Shown in pieces: positions 32,906 to 41,056 of a stretch of DNA of 64,000 nucleotides; position 1 is the first letter of the stretch; each line of letters opens with the position of its first letter. The notes beneath the pieces were generated by a model. That model did no database searches. It was not told where the DNA came from and saw only the letters and a list, made by a program, of their open reading frames with translations. The stretch covers positions 124,001 through 188,000 of the forward strand of contig NZ_JHXX01000004.1 of the NCBI RefSeq assembly GCF_000621605.1, in the 5' to 3' direction. This stretch comes from Butyrivibrio sp. MC2021 (lineage in GTDB: Bacteria; Bacillota; Clostridia; Lachnospirales; Lachnospiraceae). Both the position numbers and the translations under genes were made by a program.

Positions 32906-33987
32906 ATCATCTCCACGATAGCGGCTGCTATCTTTTCTGCGCCCTTGCCATCTATGATGCCGCGGGCCTTGTCACTCATTCTCTGTCTGAAGCCGGGATT
33001 ATCCACCGCTGCGGTTCCCCAGGTAACTATCTTCTGGATAAGACGTCTGTCATCTCTTACATCCCCTGCGTACTTGGCAGCTCCAAGCTCATCAAAGACC
33101 TTGACGAACTGAACCTGATTGTCAGCCATGGCATAAACCACGGTGGGAACTCCGATGGCGCAGAGCTCATACAGGGTGGTTCCTCCCGCTGAAACAGCGA
33201 AGTCACACTTTTTCATGATCTGTGCCATGTTGCCGGGATTGAAATGAAGAGTTATGGCGGCGTTACGGTCTGCCATGTCCTCCAGCTCTTTTACATAATC
33301 CTCTTCGAAAAGCGGGCCCACGATAACCTCGCAGGTCATGCCGGTAAAGTCCAGCACATCCCTGCAGGGACTGTTTTCATCAAAATATATCTCATTGAGG
33401 ATATCCCTTATGATGCGATAGGGATCAGTGCCACCCGCTGATAGAAATAACTTTTTGGCATGACTGTGTATCTTGTAATCCGTGCAGCCAAACTGCCTTC
33501 TAAGGGGCGCATACTGCCCTCCCAAAAGCTGCACCTTGGCGCTGTAGAAATCCTCAGGCACTTTAAGGTCATAATTTACTATAAAATCCACGTCGTAGTC
33601 AAATTTGTAGAGGTCGTCTATATAGCCCAGCTTCGTGTTAAGGCCCAGCTCCTTTATAAGAGAGCGCAGCTCACTGAAGTACTCCTCCGTCACAAAATAG
33701 GAATCGATCAGGAAGAAGTCCGGTTTTTCCTCGTCCATGAGGACCCTCAGGGCCTCCATGTCCTGTAAAGGCTGTGAATACTTGGTGTGAAGGATGATGG
33801 AATCGTACTCATCTCCGCCCTCTTTCGAGAGCTCGTGCAAAGTATGATCACTGTCGTCATCGGACAAAATGTAGGTGACCTCGCACCCCTTTTGCATAAG
33901 CTCATAGGCGATGGTCATGCATCTTCTTATGTGTCCTGTGGCGATAGCGCCGTTTCCGTTTGCTTTAATCCAGATCTTCTTAGCCAT
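32902..33987 (-). CDS. pseG: PseG-like UDP-sugar hydrolase of pseudaminic acid synthesis
   Basis: A 361-residue GT-B-fold protein. The N-terminal ANGNGAIATGHIRRCMTIAY carries the GHxxRC motif with His19, the catalytic region of PseG, and LSAGGTDPYRI and SAGGTTLYELCAIGVPTV match the nucleotide-binding C-terminal half related to MurG. PseG removes UDP from UDP-2,4-diacetamido-2,4,6-trideoxy-L-altrose, giving the sugar that PseI condenses. PseI is the next gene upstream. It is somewhat longer than typical PseG (about 280-340 residues). Confidence 0.87.
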   Translation of the reverse strand: MAKKIWIKANGNGAIATGHIRRCMTIAYELMQKGCEVTYILSDDDSDHTLHELSKEGGDEYDSIILHTKYSQPLQDMEALRVLMDEEKPDFFLIDSYFVTEEYFSELRSLIKELGLNTKLGYIDDLYKFDYDVDFIVNYDLKVPEDFYSAKVQLLGGQYAPLRRQFGCTDYKIHSHAKKLFLSAGGTDPYRIIRDILNEIYFDENSPCRDVLDFTGMTCEVIVGPLFEEDYVKELEDMADRNAAITLHFNPGNMAQIMKKCDFAVSAGGTTLYELCAIGVPTVVYAMADNQVQFVKVFDELGAAKYAGDVRDDRRLIQKIVTWGTAAVDNPGFRQRMSDKARGIIDGKGAEKIAAAIVEMI

Positions 33988-34030
33988 TTTCTCACCTCGT
34001 AGTCTAAATCCAACTGTTAACTATGGTTAA

Positions 34031-35104
34031 TTACCTGAAATCCTCTGCCTTAAGGGGCTCTCCTCTAAAGAGGTCGTGGGCCGCCTTCTTTCCAAGGCAG
34101 TTATCTATTTCCACAGGGGGAAGTCCCTCTCCCTGCTGGGGTCTTATGGATCTGATGTTTTCATTTGTGAGGGTCTCCCCCTCTTTTATGTCCTGTACTA
34201 TGAAAAGAGATCTTGCTCCCTCTCTCTCCTTCTCCTGTCCGGGAGTCAGCTTGTACTCACTGCTTCCAAGAGCTTTCTCGGTGATACGGACGTTTTTGAC
34301 CATATCCGCGAACTCCTCCGGCTCCATGGAAAAGGCTCCGTCGGCACCGCCGTCTGCTCTTCGAAGAGTCAGGTGCTTCTCTATCATCTTTGCTCCCAGG
34401 GCAACTGCTGCTACGGGAACAGTCCAGCCCATGGTGTGGTCGGAAAGCCCAATGATACAGCCGTATTCCTTGGCCAGGGTGGGTATCATGTTCAGGTTCA
34501 CATCCTCATAGGGTGTGGGATAAGCGGAGACGCACTTAAGAAGTACGATGTCCCTGTTGCCCTCACCTATGCAGGCTTCGATGGCATTTCTAATATCATC
34601 CTCACGGGCTACGCCGGTGGCAAAGATCATGGGTCTTTTCTTGGCGGCGCAGAGCCTTATGAAGGGTATGTCTGTTATCTCGTAGGAAGCGATCTTGATG
34701 GCGGGCATGTTCATCTTTTCCACGAAATCAAGGGATGTGGCCTCAAAGGGTGTGGAAAAGCAGTCAAGGCCCAGCTTGTTGGCTTCCTCCATGAGCTTTG
34801 GCTGCCAGTCCCAGGGGGTGTAGGCCTCCTGATAGAGCTTGTAGAGAGTCTTGCCGTCCCAGAGGGTTCCGCCGTCAATCTGGAAATAGCTCTTGTCGCA
34901 GTCGATGGTCATGGTGTCGGCGGTGTAGGTCTGAAGCTTCACGGCGTCGGCGCCGGCTTCCTTGGCGGCATGGATGATCTCAACGGCTCTGTTGAAATCG
35001 TTGTTGTGGTTGCCGCTCATCTCCGCAACGATGTATACAGGGCTGTCCTTACCCACGGAGCGGTTTCCTATCTTTATGGAATTGTTAAGGTTGTAATCAG
35101 GCAT
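34031..35104 (-). CDS. pseI: Pseudaminic acid synthase (NeuB family)
   Basis: A 357-residue NeuB-family enzyme: an N-terminal TIM barrel (VYIVAEMSGNHNNDFNRAVE, DAVKLQTYTADTMT, CFSTPFEATSLDF, GLSDHTMGWTVPVAAVALGA, MIEKHLTLRRADGGADGAFS) and a C-terminal antifreeze-like SAF domain (about residues 290-357, IVQDIKEGETLTNENIRSIRP). The Ser-Gly-Asn-His opening and the TPDTMT-like stretch favour PseI over NeuB or LegI. It condenses PEP with the 6-deoxy diacetamido sugar from PseG to make pseudaminic acid. The ATG at 35104 is chosen because GAGGAG lies seven bases upstream and the upstream gene stops one base before it. Confidence 0.9.
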   Translation of the reverse strand: MPDYNLNNSIKIGNRSVGKDSPVYIVAEMSGNHNNDFNRAVEIIHAAKEAGADAVKLQTYTADTMTIDCDKSYFQIDGGTLWDGKTLYKLYQEAYTPWDWQPKLMEEANKLGLDCFSTPFEATSLDFVEKMNMPAIKIASYEITDIPFIRLCAAKKRPMIFATGVAREDDIRNAIEACIGEGNRDIVLLKCVSAYPTPYEDVNLNMIPTLAKEYGCIIGLSDHTMGWTVPVAAVALGAKMIEKHLTLRRADGGADGAFSMEPEEFADMVKNVRITEKALGSSEYKLTPGQEKEREGARSLFIVQDIKEGETLTNENIRSIRPQQGEGLPPVEIDNCLGKKAAHDLFRGEPLKAEDFR

Positions 35105-35105
35105 T

Positions 35106-37034
35106 TCAAATCTCCTCAACAAAGTTGTTCATCATGTATTCCGCATTGGTCCAGGGCTTTCTTGCGGTGAAAAGGGTGTTGTCACTCTTTTTGACATAAA
35201 CCGCAGGGAAGTAGTGGATAAACAGCGGGTTAAGGCAGAGGGTGTAACCACCTGCGTTGGTATAGACCACCCTGTCTCCTATATTAAGTGCGGCCTCATC
35301 TGTAACTTCAAAGAGTCTGTCGTACTCCATACAGGTGGCTCCGCAGATCATCTGGGTTGCAATCTCAGGTCTCTCGGAGGCGGGCTGACCCTTGTGCTCA
35401 AATCTGTGGGGATACCAGCGCCTTGTGACCTGGGGATTCAGGTTCACTCTGCTTCCGTCGGTGACGATGTAGGTGTGTTCTCTTACCTTCTTCACATCAA
35501 TAACGCTTGTCACAAAATTAAAGGATGAGGAAACCAGTGATACTCCCGGTTCCATAACAAGCTTTGTCTTATCCGGTGAAAAGCCCTTTGAAAGAACCTC
35601 TGCTATGGCGGGAACGTAGTCCCTGAAGTCGGGCTTGTCTGCAACTCCGCCGTAGTAGCCGCCTCCCATATCAACGTACTCAAGGTCCAGTTCAAACTCT
35701 CCGGCTGCGGATACAGCTATCTCGGCCAGTGCTCTGTAGGCGTTGACGGATCTGGACTTGGTGGAGGAATGAAGGTGAAGGCCCGCAATCTTAACTCCGG
35801 TCATGGCTTTAAGTCTGTCTATAACCTTGCCCAGCTCGCCGTTTTCGTAGCAGTAGCCAAAGCGGCTGCCCTCCTCGTCCGCAAGGACCTCCTGGGGAAG
35901 TCTTGCCACCATGTCGTAGTTGACACGAAGTCCTACCCTGAAGATTCTGTCGGGGTGTTTACCGGTGAGTTCTTCCAGCCAGTCCGGCTCATAGGTGGAA
36001 TCCATATTTACAATGCCCCCGCCGAGAAGAACCTTCTCAAAGGTGGCTCTGTCCTTGATGGGGCCGTTATATATGATGTGGTCTGTGGTATAGCCCAGTT
36101 TCAGGGCCAGCTCACATTCCATATCGGATACTACTTCAGCATAGAAGCCCTTGCCCTTAAGGTGTGTAAGGAGCCAGGGAAGGGAATTGGTCTTCACGGA
36201 AAAAGAACAGATGTAATTGTTCCAGCTTCCTTCCAGGGCGTTCTTAAGCATATCCACATCTCTGTCCAGGAGCTTCTCGTCAATGCGGTAGTAGGGTGTT
36301 GGAAGCTTGTCATCGTCAAAGGCCTGTGCCACTGATGCTGCTTCCTGAGCCTTCAGCTCCTGAAGGCGTCTGTACTTGATCTCCGCCATTCGGAAGTCTT
36401 CCATGGTGTCGATATCCTGAACCTCGTCCTCTGTCAGGATGACGTGAACCATATCCTCTGTATCCGTTGTGCCCTCTCTGAAGAAAGCATCTGTTCTGCA
36501 AGCATAGAACTGACCGCTGTCGTGGTAGAGCTTCTCAAGGTCCTGGGACCTGGTGGCAGCAAACTCAGGGTGCTTACGAACCAATCGGCCGTTTTCTATA
36601 ATAAAGCCCCTCTGGGGAGGGTAGGAAAATGCAACTACAGGTGTTACGGATTCGTGTTCCTTCAAAAGCTCCATGGCCTGTCTTAATCTATCGGCCGTTA
36701 TGAAAGGAGCTGTGGGATAGAGACAGCAGAAGGTGTCAAAGTCTCTGCCCTTGTCCCTATACATGTTAAGAACCTCTGCTATTACTTCATCAGTTGTGGC
36801 GTAGTCCCCGGCGGTATCCTGGGATCTTCTGAAGGGAACCGCTGCGCCGGCGGCCTGTGCCACCTCTGCTATGCGGTCATCATCTGTGGATACCATGACC
36901 TCGTCAAAGACGCCGCTGTCCAAAGCAGCTCTGATGGAGTACTCTATGATGGGCCTTCCGCAGAATTCCTTGATGTTCTTGCCGGGAATCCTCTTGCTTC
37001 CGCCTCTTGCTGTGATAATGGCAACAGAGCTCAT
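35106..37034 (-). CDS. Fusion: CMP-nonulosonate synthetase (PseF/NeuA) + PLP decarboxylase
   Basis: A 642-residue protein with two enzymes in one frame. Residues 1-230 are a CMP-acylneuraminate synthetase: ITARGGSKRIPGKNIKEF, YPTAPFITADRLR and VQDIDTMEDF. Residues 245-642 are a fold-III PLP decarboxylase of the ornithine/diaminopimelate group: the PLP lysine Lys281 in SFSVKTNS, HLHSS (His420/His422), the GGG loop at 457-459, EPG at 495-497, and Cys568/Asp572 in CGATCMEYD. The join is a short charged linker. The first half would activate pseudaminic acid as CMP-Pse, as expected beside PseI and PseG. The decarboxylase substrate is unknown. It overlaps the ATP-grasp gene by one base. Confidence 0.88.
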   Translation of the reverse strand: MSSVAIITARGGSKRIPGKNIKEFCGRPIIEYSIRAALDSGVFDEVMVSTDDDRIAEVAQAAGAAVPFRRSQDTAGDYATTDEVIAEVLNMYRDKGRDFDTFCCLYPTAPFITADRLRQAMELLKEHESVTPVVAFSYPPQRGFIIENGRLVRKHPEFAATRSQDLEKLYHDSGQFYACRTDAFFREGTTDTEDMVHVILTEDEVQDIDTMEDFRMAEIKYRRLQELKAQEAASVAQAFDDDKLPTPYYRIDEKLLDRDVDMLKNALEGSWNNYICSFSVKTNSLPWLLTHLKGKGFYAEVVSDMECELALKLGYTTDHIIYNGPIKDRATFEKVLLGGGIVNMDSTYEPDWLEELTGKHPDRIFRVGLRVNYDMVARLPQEVLADEEGSRFGYCYENGELGKVIDRLKAMTGVKIAGLHLHSSTKSRSVNAYRALAEIAVSAAGEFELDLEYVDMGGGYYGGVADKPDFRDYVPAIAEVLSKGFSPDKTKLVMEPGVSLVSSSFNFVTSVIDVKKVREHTYIVTDGSRVNLNPQVTRRWYPHRFEHKGQPASERPEIATQMICGATCMEYDRLFEVTDEAALNIGDRVVYTNAGGYTLCLNPLFIHYFPAVYVKKSDNTLFTARKPWTNAEYMMNNFVEEI

Positions 37035-38236
37035 TATGCTTTCTCCTCGATTTCAAACTCTTGTAATATTTCGCGCGCTATTTTATCCAGTTCTGCCTTG
37101 GTGGCTGCCTCTATACAGAAGTAGCCCCTTCCCATGATGGAAGCGCCGTTGGTGACTTTGCCCAGGATATCTCCCGGTTTGATATTGCAGTTCCAGGCCA
37201 CAACAGGGTATCTGCCACTGAGGTCAAAGCCCTCAGGAACGCTGTTCACTCTCACGTTCTCAAAGTCAAAGTATCTGATCATCATAGCCTTGGAAGCTGT
37301 GGGCTCAAAGGATGCTTTAAGGCCCAGCGCCGGTACCGCCAGCTTCAGGAACTCAGCCACTTCATCCACACCGCTGGCCATGGGGGTAAAGAGATTATGA
37401 AGGTTATGGCCGGAGGGTCTGGCAGAGGTTTCTATGATGAATGGATTGCCGTTGTTATCTTTTATGATATCCGCATGGATAAGGTTGTTTTCAAAACCAA
37501 GTGTTTCCCCAACCTTCTGCATGAAGGTCCGGAGCTTCTCAAAGAAGTCCTTGTTTTCGGAAGTCTCTGTTATGGAATAATATCCCACGCACTCGCAGTA
37601 TGGAGGCGGGGTGTTCTCTTTCCCGCGAAGAAGGATCAGGTAGAACCTGCCGTCCACGAAGGCTCCGTCAAGGCCAAACTCAGGGCCGGGGATACAGGTC
37701 TCTATAACGTAGTCCTCGTCAAAGGGAAGGCTGTTAAGGAAGCCTGATTGGAGCTCCTCCCCACTGTTGTAAATCTCAACCCCTCTGCTGCCGGAGCCGA
37801 ATCTTGGCTTAACCACCACGGGATAAACGGTGTTAAGCTCATTGGCGTAAAGGCAGGTCTCTCCCGCAGGAACCAGGTAAAGCTCGCAGGGGCGGAGGCC
37901 CTTTTCCGAAAGGACTCTGTGGAACTCGTATTTGTCGGTGCAAAGGGCTGATGCTCTTGCTGAAACGCCGGTGAGGCCGTAGGTGTCGTTGATGACTCCG
38001 GTGGTGGTAAGGTATCTTCCGATGGGAACGGGAATGATAACATCCGGTTTGTTCTCATCAAGGATGGCTTTGACCTGTTCCGGGTCACGGATGTCCACCA
38101 CGAAGGACTTGTCGGCTGCCGGGAGGCCTGGGGCCTCAGGGTTGCCGTCTAAGGCTACTACTTCAAAGCCAAGTTCCTTGGCTTTGCTTATTCCGTATAT
38201 TGATTCTGAGCTTGCACCTATTACTGCTGCTCTCAT
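37034..38236 (-). CDS. ATP-grasp ligase, first gene of the nonulosonate unit
   Basis: A 400-residue ATP-grasp protein of the PurK/biotin-carboxylase-like shape. The Rossmann-like start is MRAAVIGASSESIYGISKAK; the ATP core has VYPVVVKPRFGSGSRGVEIY and YVIETCIPGPEFGLDGAF, and the metal site is HADIIKDNNGNPFIIETSAR. A C-terminal barrel-like domain follows. The reaction type is ATP-dependent carboxylate-amine joining or carboxylation; substrates are unknown. It is the first gene after a strong promoter and overlaps the PseF-decarboxylase fusion, so the two products may act in sequence, for example on an amino acid and a sugar amine. That is inference. Confidence 0.82.
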   Translation of the reverse strand: MRAAVIGASSESIYGISKAKELGFEVVALDGNPEAPGLPAADKSFVVDIRDPEQVKAILDENKPDVIIPVPIGRYLTTTGVINDTYGLTGVSARASALCTDKYEFHRVLSEKGLRPCELYLVPAGETCLYANELNTVYPVVVKPRFGSGSRGVEIYNSGEELQSGFLNSLPFDEDYVIETCIPGPEFGLDGAFVDGRFYLILLRGKENTPPPYCECVGYYSITETSENKDFFEKLRTFMQKVGETLGFENNLIHADIIKDNNGNPFIIETSARPSGHNLHNLFTPMASGVDEVAEFLKLAVPALGLKASFEPTASKAMMIRYFDFENVRVNSVPEGFDLSGRYPVVAWNCNIKPGDILGKVTNGASIMGRGYFCIEAATKAELDKIAREILQEFEIEEKA

Positions 38237-38281
38237 ATTGTGTCTCCCTTAAATTTATTGGTTACCCGAAATTCTTAATAT

Positions 38282-38310
38282 ATTATAGGCATGCCAAAGA
38301 CAATTGTAAA
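38282..38310 (-). promoter_or_regulatory. Predicted sigma-A promoter of unit B (pse operon)
   Basis: On the minus strand a -35 box TTTACA (38310-38305) and a perfect -10 box TATAAT (38287-38282) are separated by 17 bp. It sits in the 136-bp gap between the GT-C gene and the ATP-grasp gene, about 45 bp before the latter's ATG. This is one of the clearest promoters in the glycan region and marks the pseudaminic genes as a separate transcription start. Confidence 0.75.
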
Positions 38311-38372
38311 ACCTGAGTGCTTTAGCGGGCAGTTAGTGTGTTGGCCGGGCGGAAGGTACATTGCACGGTGAT

Positions 38373-40028
38373 TTACTTCAGAGCGTAGCTGCTCCACATG
38401 TCCTCCACGAAAAGAGGGGCCATCTCTGAAAGGTTGTCACAGCTGTTTAGTAAGTTATCGAAGGCCTCCATCTGCATAGGGTCGTCGGCGGCGTATAAGG
38501 TTATTTCGGAGGCGCCGGTGATCTCGGGTTCTGTCAGGGGCTCCAGGTTTTCTTCGTCCATGTAGAAGACTCTGTCGTAGGAAAGGAGCTCGTCCGTAAG
38601 GCGCCAGACGTTCTGAGGTGTGGCGGGATTGAACATTACCACTGCCACGGCGTCTGAATGTCCGGAGGCGTAGGCTATCTTCTCGGGGTCCTCTTTGTAG
38701 AGGAACAGTACGTTGTTATCCAAGGTCAGGCCCTTAAGGATCAGGATCACAAAAAAGGCAGAAACCACCATTACCAGGCTTCTTTTCTTGTTCCCGTTTC
38801 CAAAGCTCTCAATTCTGGAAAAGACCATATACACATCCCAGATAAGGATTGCTCCGATAAGGCCGTAAACCGGCATCTCATATCTGTTGGAGGCAGCCCC
38901 CACAAGGAGCGCTGTCTTGGCTGTCAAAAGGAAGTACACCGCTGTTGCGATGACCGGAGCCAGGATCTCAGGTCTCGGGGACTGATATCTCTGCCTGTGT
39001 CCAGTGGCAGCTTCTCTTCCTCTTCGAAGGTTTAAGTACATGGTTCCCATAAGAAGCAGGGTTATTATGATCAAAAGGCATTTGCCGAATACAAAATCAT
39101 TCAGAAGGCCCATAAAGAAGGACAGTCTCATCCAGGTATTTCCCAGGTCAAAGAGTCCCCCTGCAGCTTCCGAGCCTCTGTAACCGCCAAACATATGACG
39201 AATACTTGAAGGGTAGGTAAGAACCGCAAGGCCAAGAGCCATGACGTTACATCCCGCATAGATAAAAGCCTTTTTAAAATCAAATCTTGAAAAGGCAAGC
39301 CACAGGAATGTAAAGGCTCCGATGCCTGCCCAGAAGTACAGATAAAAATACTGAATCAGGAATCCAAAATATGAAACCAATACTATGGGTCCCCAGAGCA
39401 CAGCCCAGGAAATCATCTTCTCTCTTGAGATGCCCTTCTTTTCTCCCTTGGCAGAAATACTGTCATAGCTTAAGCTTCCGGCAGCCTTCATCTTTTTTAT
39501 AAAACAAATATGTACCAGAGCACAGGCAAAAACCGCTGCGGTAAGCCATGCATACATGCGGATGAGCATGTTGCAGGATATGGTCATGGGATTCACCCCA
39601 TAAAAAGCCAGGGCCAGAACCTCCACCAAAAGCGGCGCCTCCAGCTCCTCCAAAATGCGATACAAAAGCCAGAATGAAATGCAAAAAGCTGTCAGATTGG
39701 CAATAAGTCCCGACCACTTGCTGAAAACTCCCGGCGTCAGGCTGCAGATAGTATGGAAAATCCAGTAATAGAGCGGCGGATGTACATCCCAGGACTGAAC
39801 CAGCTTCACCAGTCCGTAGTTAAAGCCCTCTCCCTTTTTTACGGAGAACTCATCAAGAATGGTCTGTCTGTCCTGCCACTGTCTGTCGGGCTGATAAAGC
39901 CCCAGGGTCCTGTTACTGGAAAAATAGGTATAATACTCATCCTCATGAAACCCCGACTTCTGGAAACCGAAGTAGAGGCTCACTATAACGCTGATCACAA
40001 AGATCAGCCATACATATACTTTTTTCAT
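38373..40028 (-). CDS. GT-C membrane glycosyltransferase (PMT/ArnT-like, GT39 type)
   Basis: About 551 residues with ten or more membrane helices. The first outer loop has SGFHEDEYYTYF, an acidic ED motif, and further on SWDVHPPLYYWIFH, the HPPLYY signature of GT39/ArnT-like transferases that take sugars from polyprenyl phosphate outside the membrane. The C-terminus is an extracytoplasmic domain of about 90 residues. An ATG at 40034 overlapping the GT2 stop in ATGA is nearly as good as the one at 40028; the latter has better spacing from AAGGGG. It is the last gene of unit A. Confidence 0.82.
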   Translation of the reverse strand: MKKVYVWLIFVISVIVSLYFGFQKSGFHEDEYYTYFSSNRTLGLYQPDRQWQDRQTILDEFSVKKGEGFNYGLVKLVQSWDVHPPLYYWIFHTICSLTPGVFSKWSGLIANLTAFCISFWLLYRILEELEAPLLVEVLALAFYGVNPMTISCNMLIRMYAWLTAAVFACALVHICFIKKMKAAGSLSYDSISAKGEKKGISREKMISWAVLWGPIVLVSYFGFLIQYFYLYFWAGIGAFTFLWLAFSRFDFKKAFIYAGCNVMALGLAVLTYPSSIRHMFGGYRGSEAAGGLFDLGNTWMRLSFFMGLLNDFVFGKCLLIIITLLLMGTMYLNLRRGREAATGHRQRYQSPRPEILAPVIATAVYFLLTAKTALLVGAASNRYEMPVYGLIGAILIWDVYMVFSRIESFGNGNKKRSLVMVVSAFFVILILKGLTLDNNVLFLYKEDPEKIAYASGHSDAVAVVMFNPATPQNVWRLTDELLSYDRVFYMDEENLEPLTEPEITGASEITLYAADDPMQMEAFDNLLNSCDNLSEMAPLFVEDMWSSYALK

Positions 40029-40030
40029 GG

Positions 40031-41035
40031 TCATAAGCCCCTTACCCTGGCGTGAAGCCATCTCACCAGCCTGGGAGCCGGCGCAAGGATCTGAAGATAT
40101 ACTCTGTCTCTTTTGGATAAATGGGGATTGTTTCTTATTTTGCCAAGGTTCTTCCTGACGTAGGAAACAACCTCCCTGTAAAACTTATTGTTCCGGGTCA
40201 TTTTGCTGACCGGGATATGTAAAAGATAATCAAGCCTCTGATAATAACCGAATCTCTCAGCCACGGGCACCAGGTCCGGATATTCCTTTTTTACCAGGTC
40301 AAGAGCCACATCGGAGTTTCTCACAATGTCCGTAAATACTGAGGGGAAGTAATCCTTATCCTCGGCTTTCTTCCTGGAGTTGGAACCCAGGCGGTAAAAA
40401 ACGTGATAGCCAACGTGAGGCAGTATCACCAGCTTATTTATCCTTGGAAGCACATGGATCATAAGGTAAAAATCCTCATTGAGCTCCCCTTCGGGAAATC
40501 TCATGTCTCCCAGTGCGCTTTTTTTGGTGAGCTTGGTGCAAAATGAAGCATCCCCTGTGTGCATAAGAAGGGTTGCAAGGTGCTCCTTGGGGGAGATCTC
40601 CAGCTCTTTTTCCGGAACAGTAATAACATCCGGGAGCCTGCTGCCGTCCTCGCAGATCTCGTCCCTTCCTATCTGAACCATGTCCGCGCCGGTGCGAATT
40701 GCAGCCTCTGCAAGCCTTGAATACATCTTGGGATCAATGAAATCATCGCTGTCCACAAAGCCAAGATACTCTCCGGAAGCCTTGGAAATCCCAAGGTTCC
40801 TGGCGCTGCTGGATCCGCCGTTTTTCTGATGATATACGGTCACATTGGAAAAACGCGCTGCCAGCTCATCCGCCACAGCTCCTGTTCCGTCGGTGGAGCC
40901 GTCGTCCACAACGATTATCTCAAGAAGCTCCGCCGGATAGTCCGAAGAAGCCACTGATTCCACGCACTTGGGAAGCAGTTTTTCTATGTTATATGCAGGT
41001 ATGATAACCGAAATTTTCGTTTTAAACTCCGCCAT
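40031..41035 (-). CDS. GT2 family glycosyltransferase
   Basis: A 334-residue GT-A enzyme with the motifs ISVIIPAYNIEKLLPKCVES, VVDDGSTDGTGAVADE, GGSSSARNLGISKASGEY and the metal-binding GFVDSDDFIDPKMY. The C-terminal part contains a FCTKLTKKSAL and a basic region for membrane contact but no clear spans. A GGGAG ribosome site precedes the ATG. It lies between two GT-C genes; donor and linkage cannot be read. Confidence 0.9.
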   Translation of the reverse strand: MAEFKTKISVIIPAYNIEKLLPKCVESVASSDYPAELLEIIVVDDGSTDGTGAVADELAARFSNVTVYHQKNGGSSSARNLGISKASGEYLGFVDSDDFIDPKMYSRLAEAAIRTGADMVQIGRDEICEDGSRLPDVITVPEKELEISPKEHLATLLMHTGDASFCTKLTKKSALGDMRFPEGELNEDFYLMIHVLPRINKLVILPHVGYHVFYRLGSNSRKKAEDKDYFPSVFTDIVRNSDVALDLVKKEYPDLVPVAERFGYYQRLDYLLHIPVSKMTRNNKFYREVVSYVRKNLGKIRNNPHLSKRDRVYLQILAPAPRLVRWLHARVRGL

Positions 41036-41056
41036 TTATAACTCCCAATCCAACTC

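Noticed and set aside
34076-35170. A 364-codon plus-strand open frame opposite pseI
   Set aside because: The minus strand encodes a full PseI with all motifs; the plus frame has no recognisable domain and is the kind of long antisense frame that codon bias produces.
37034-38236. Carboxylase of purine synthesis (PurK)
   Set aside because: It has the general ATP-grasp layout, but no purine genes are near and it overlaps the nonulosonate synthetase fusion, so a pathway-specific ligase is more likely.
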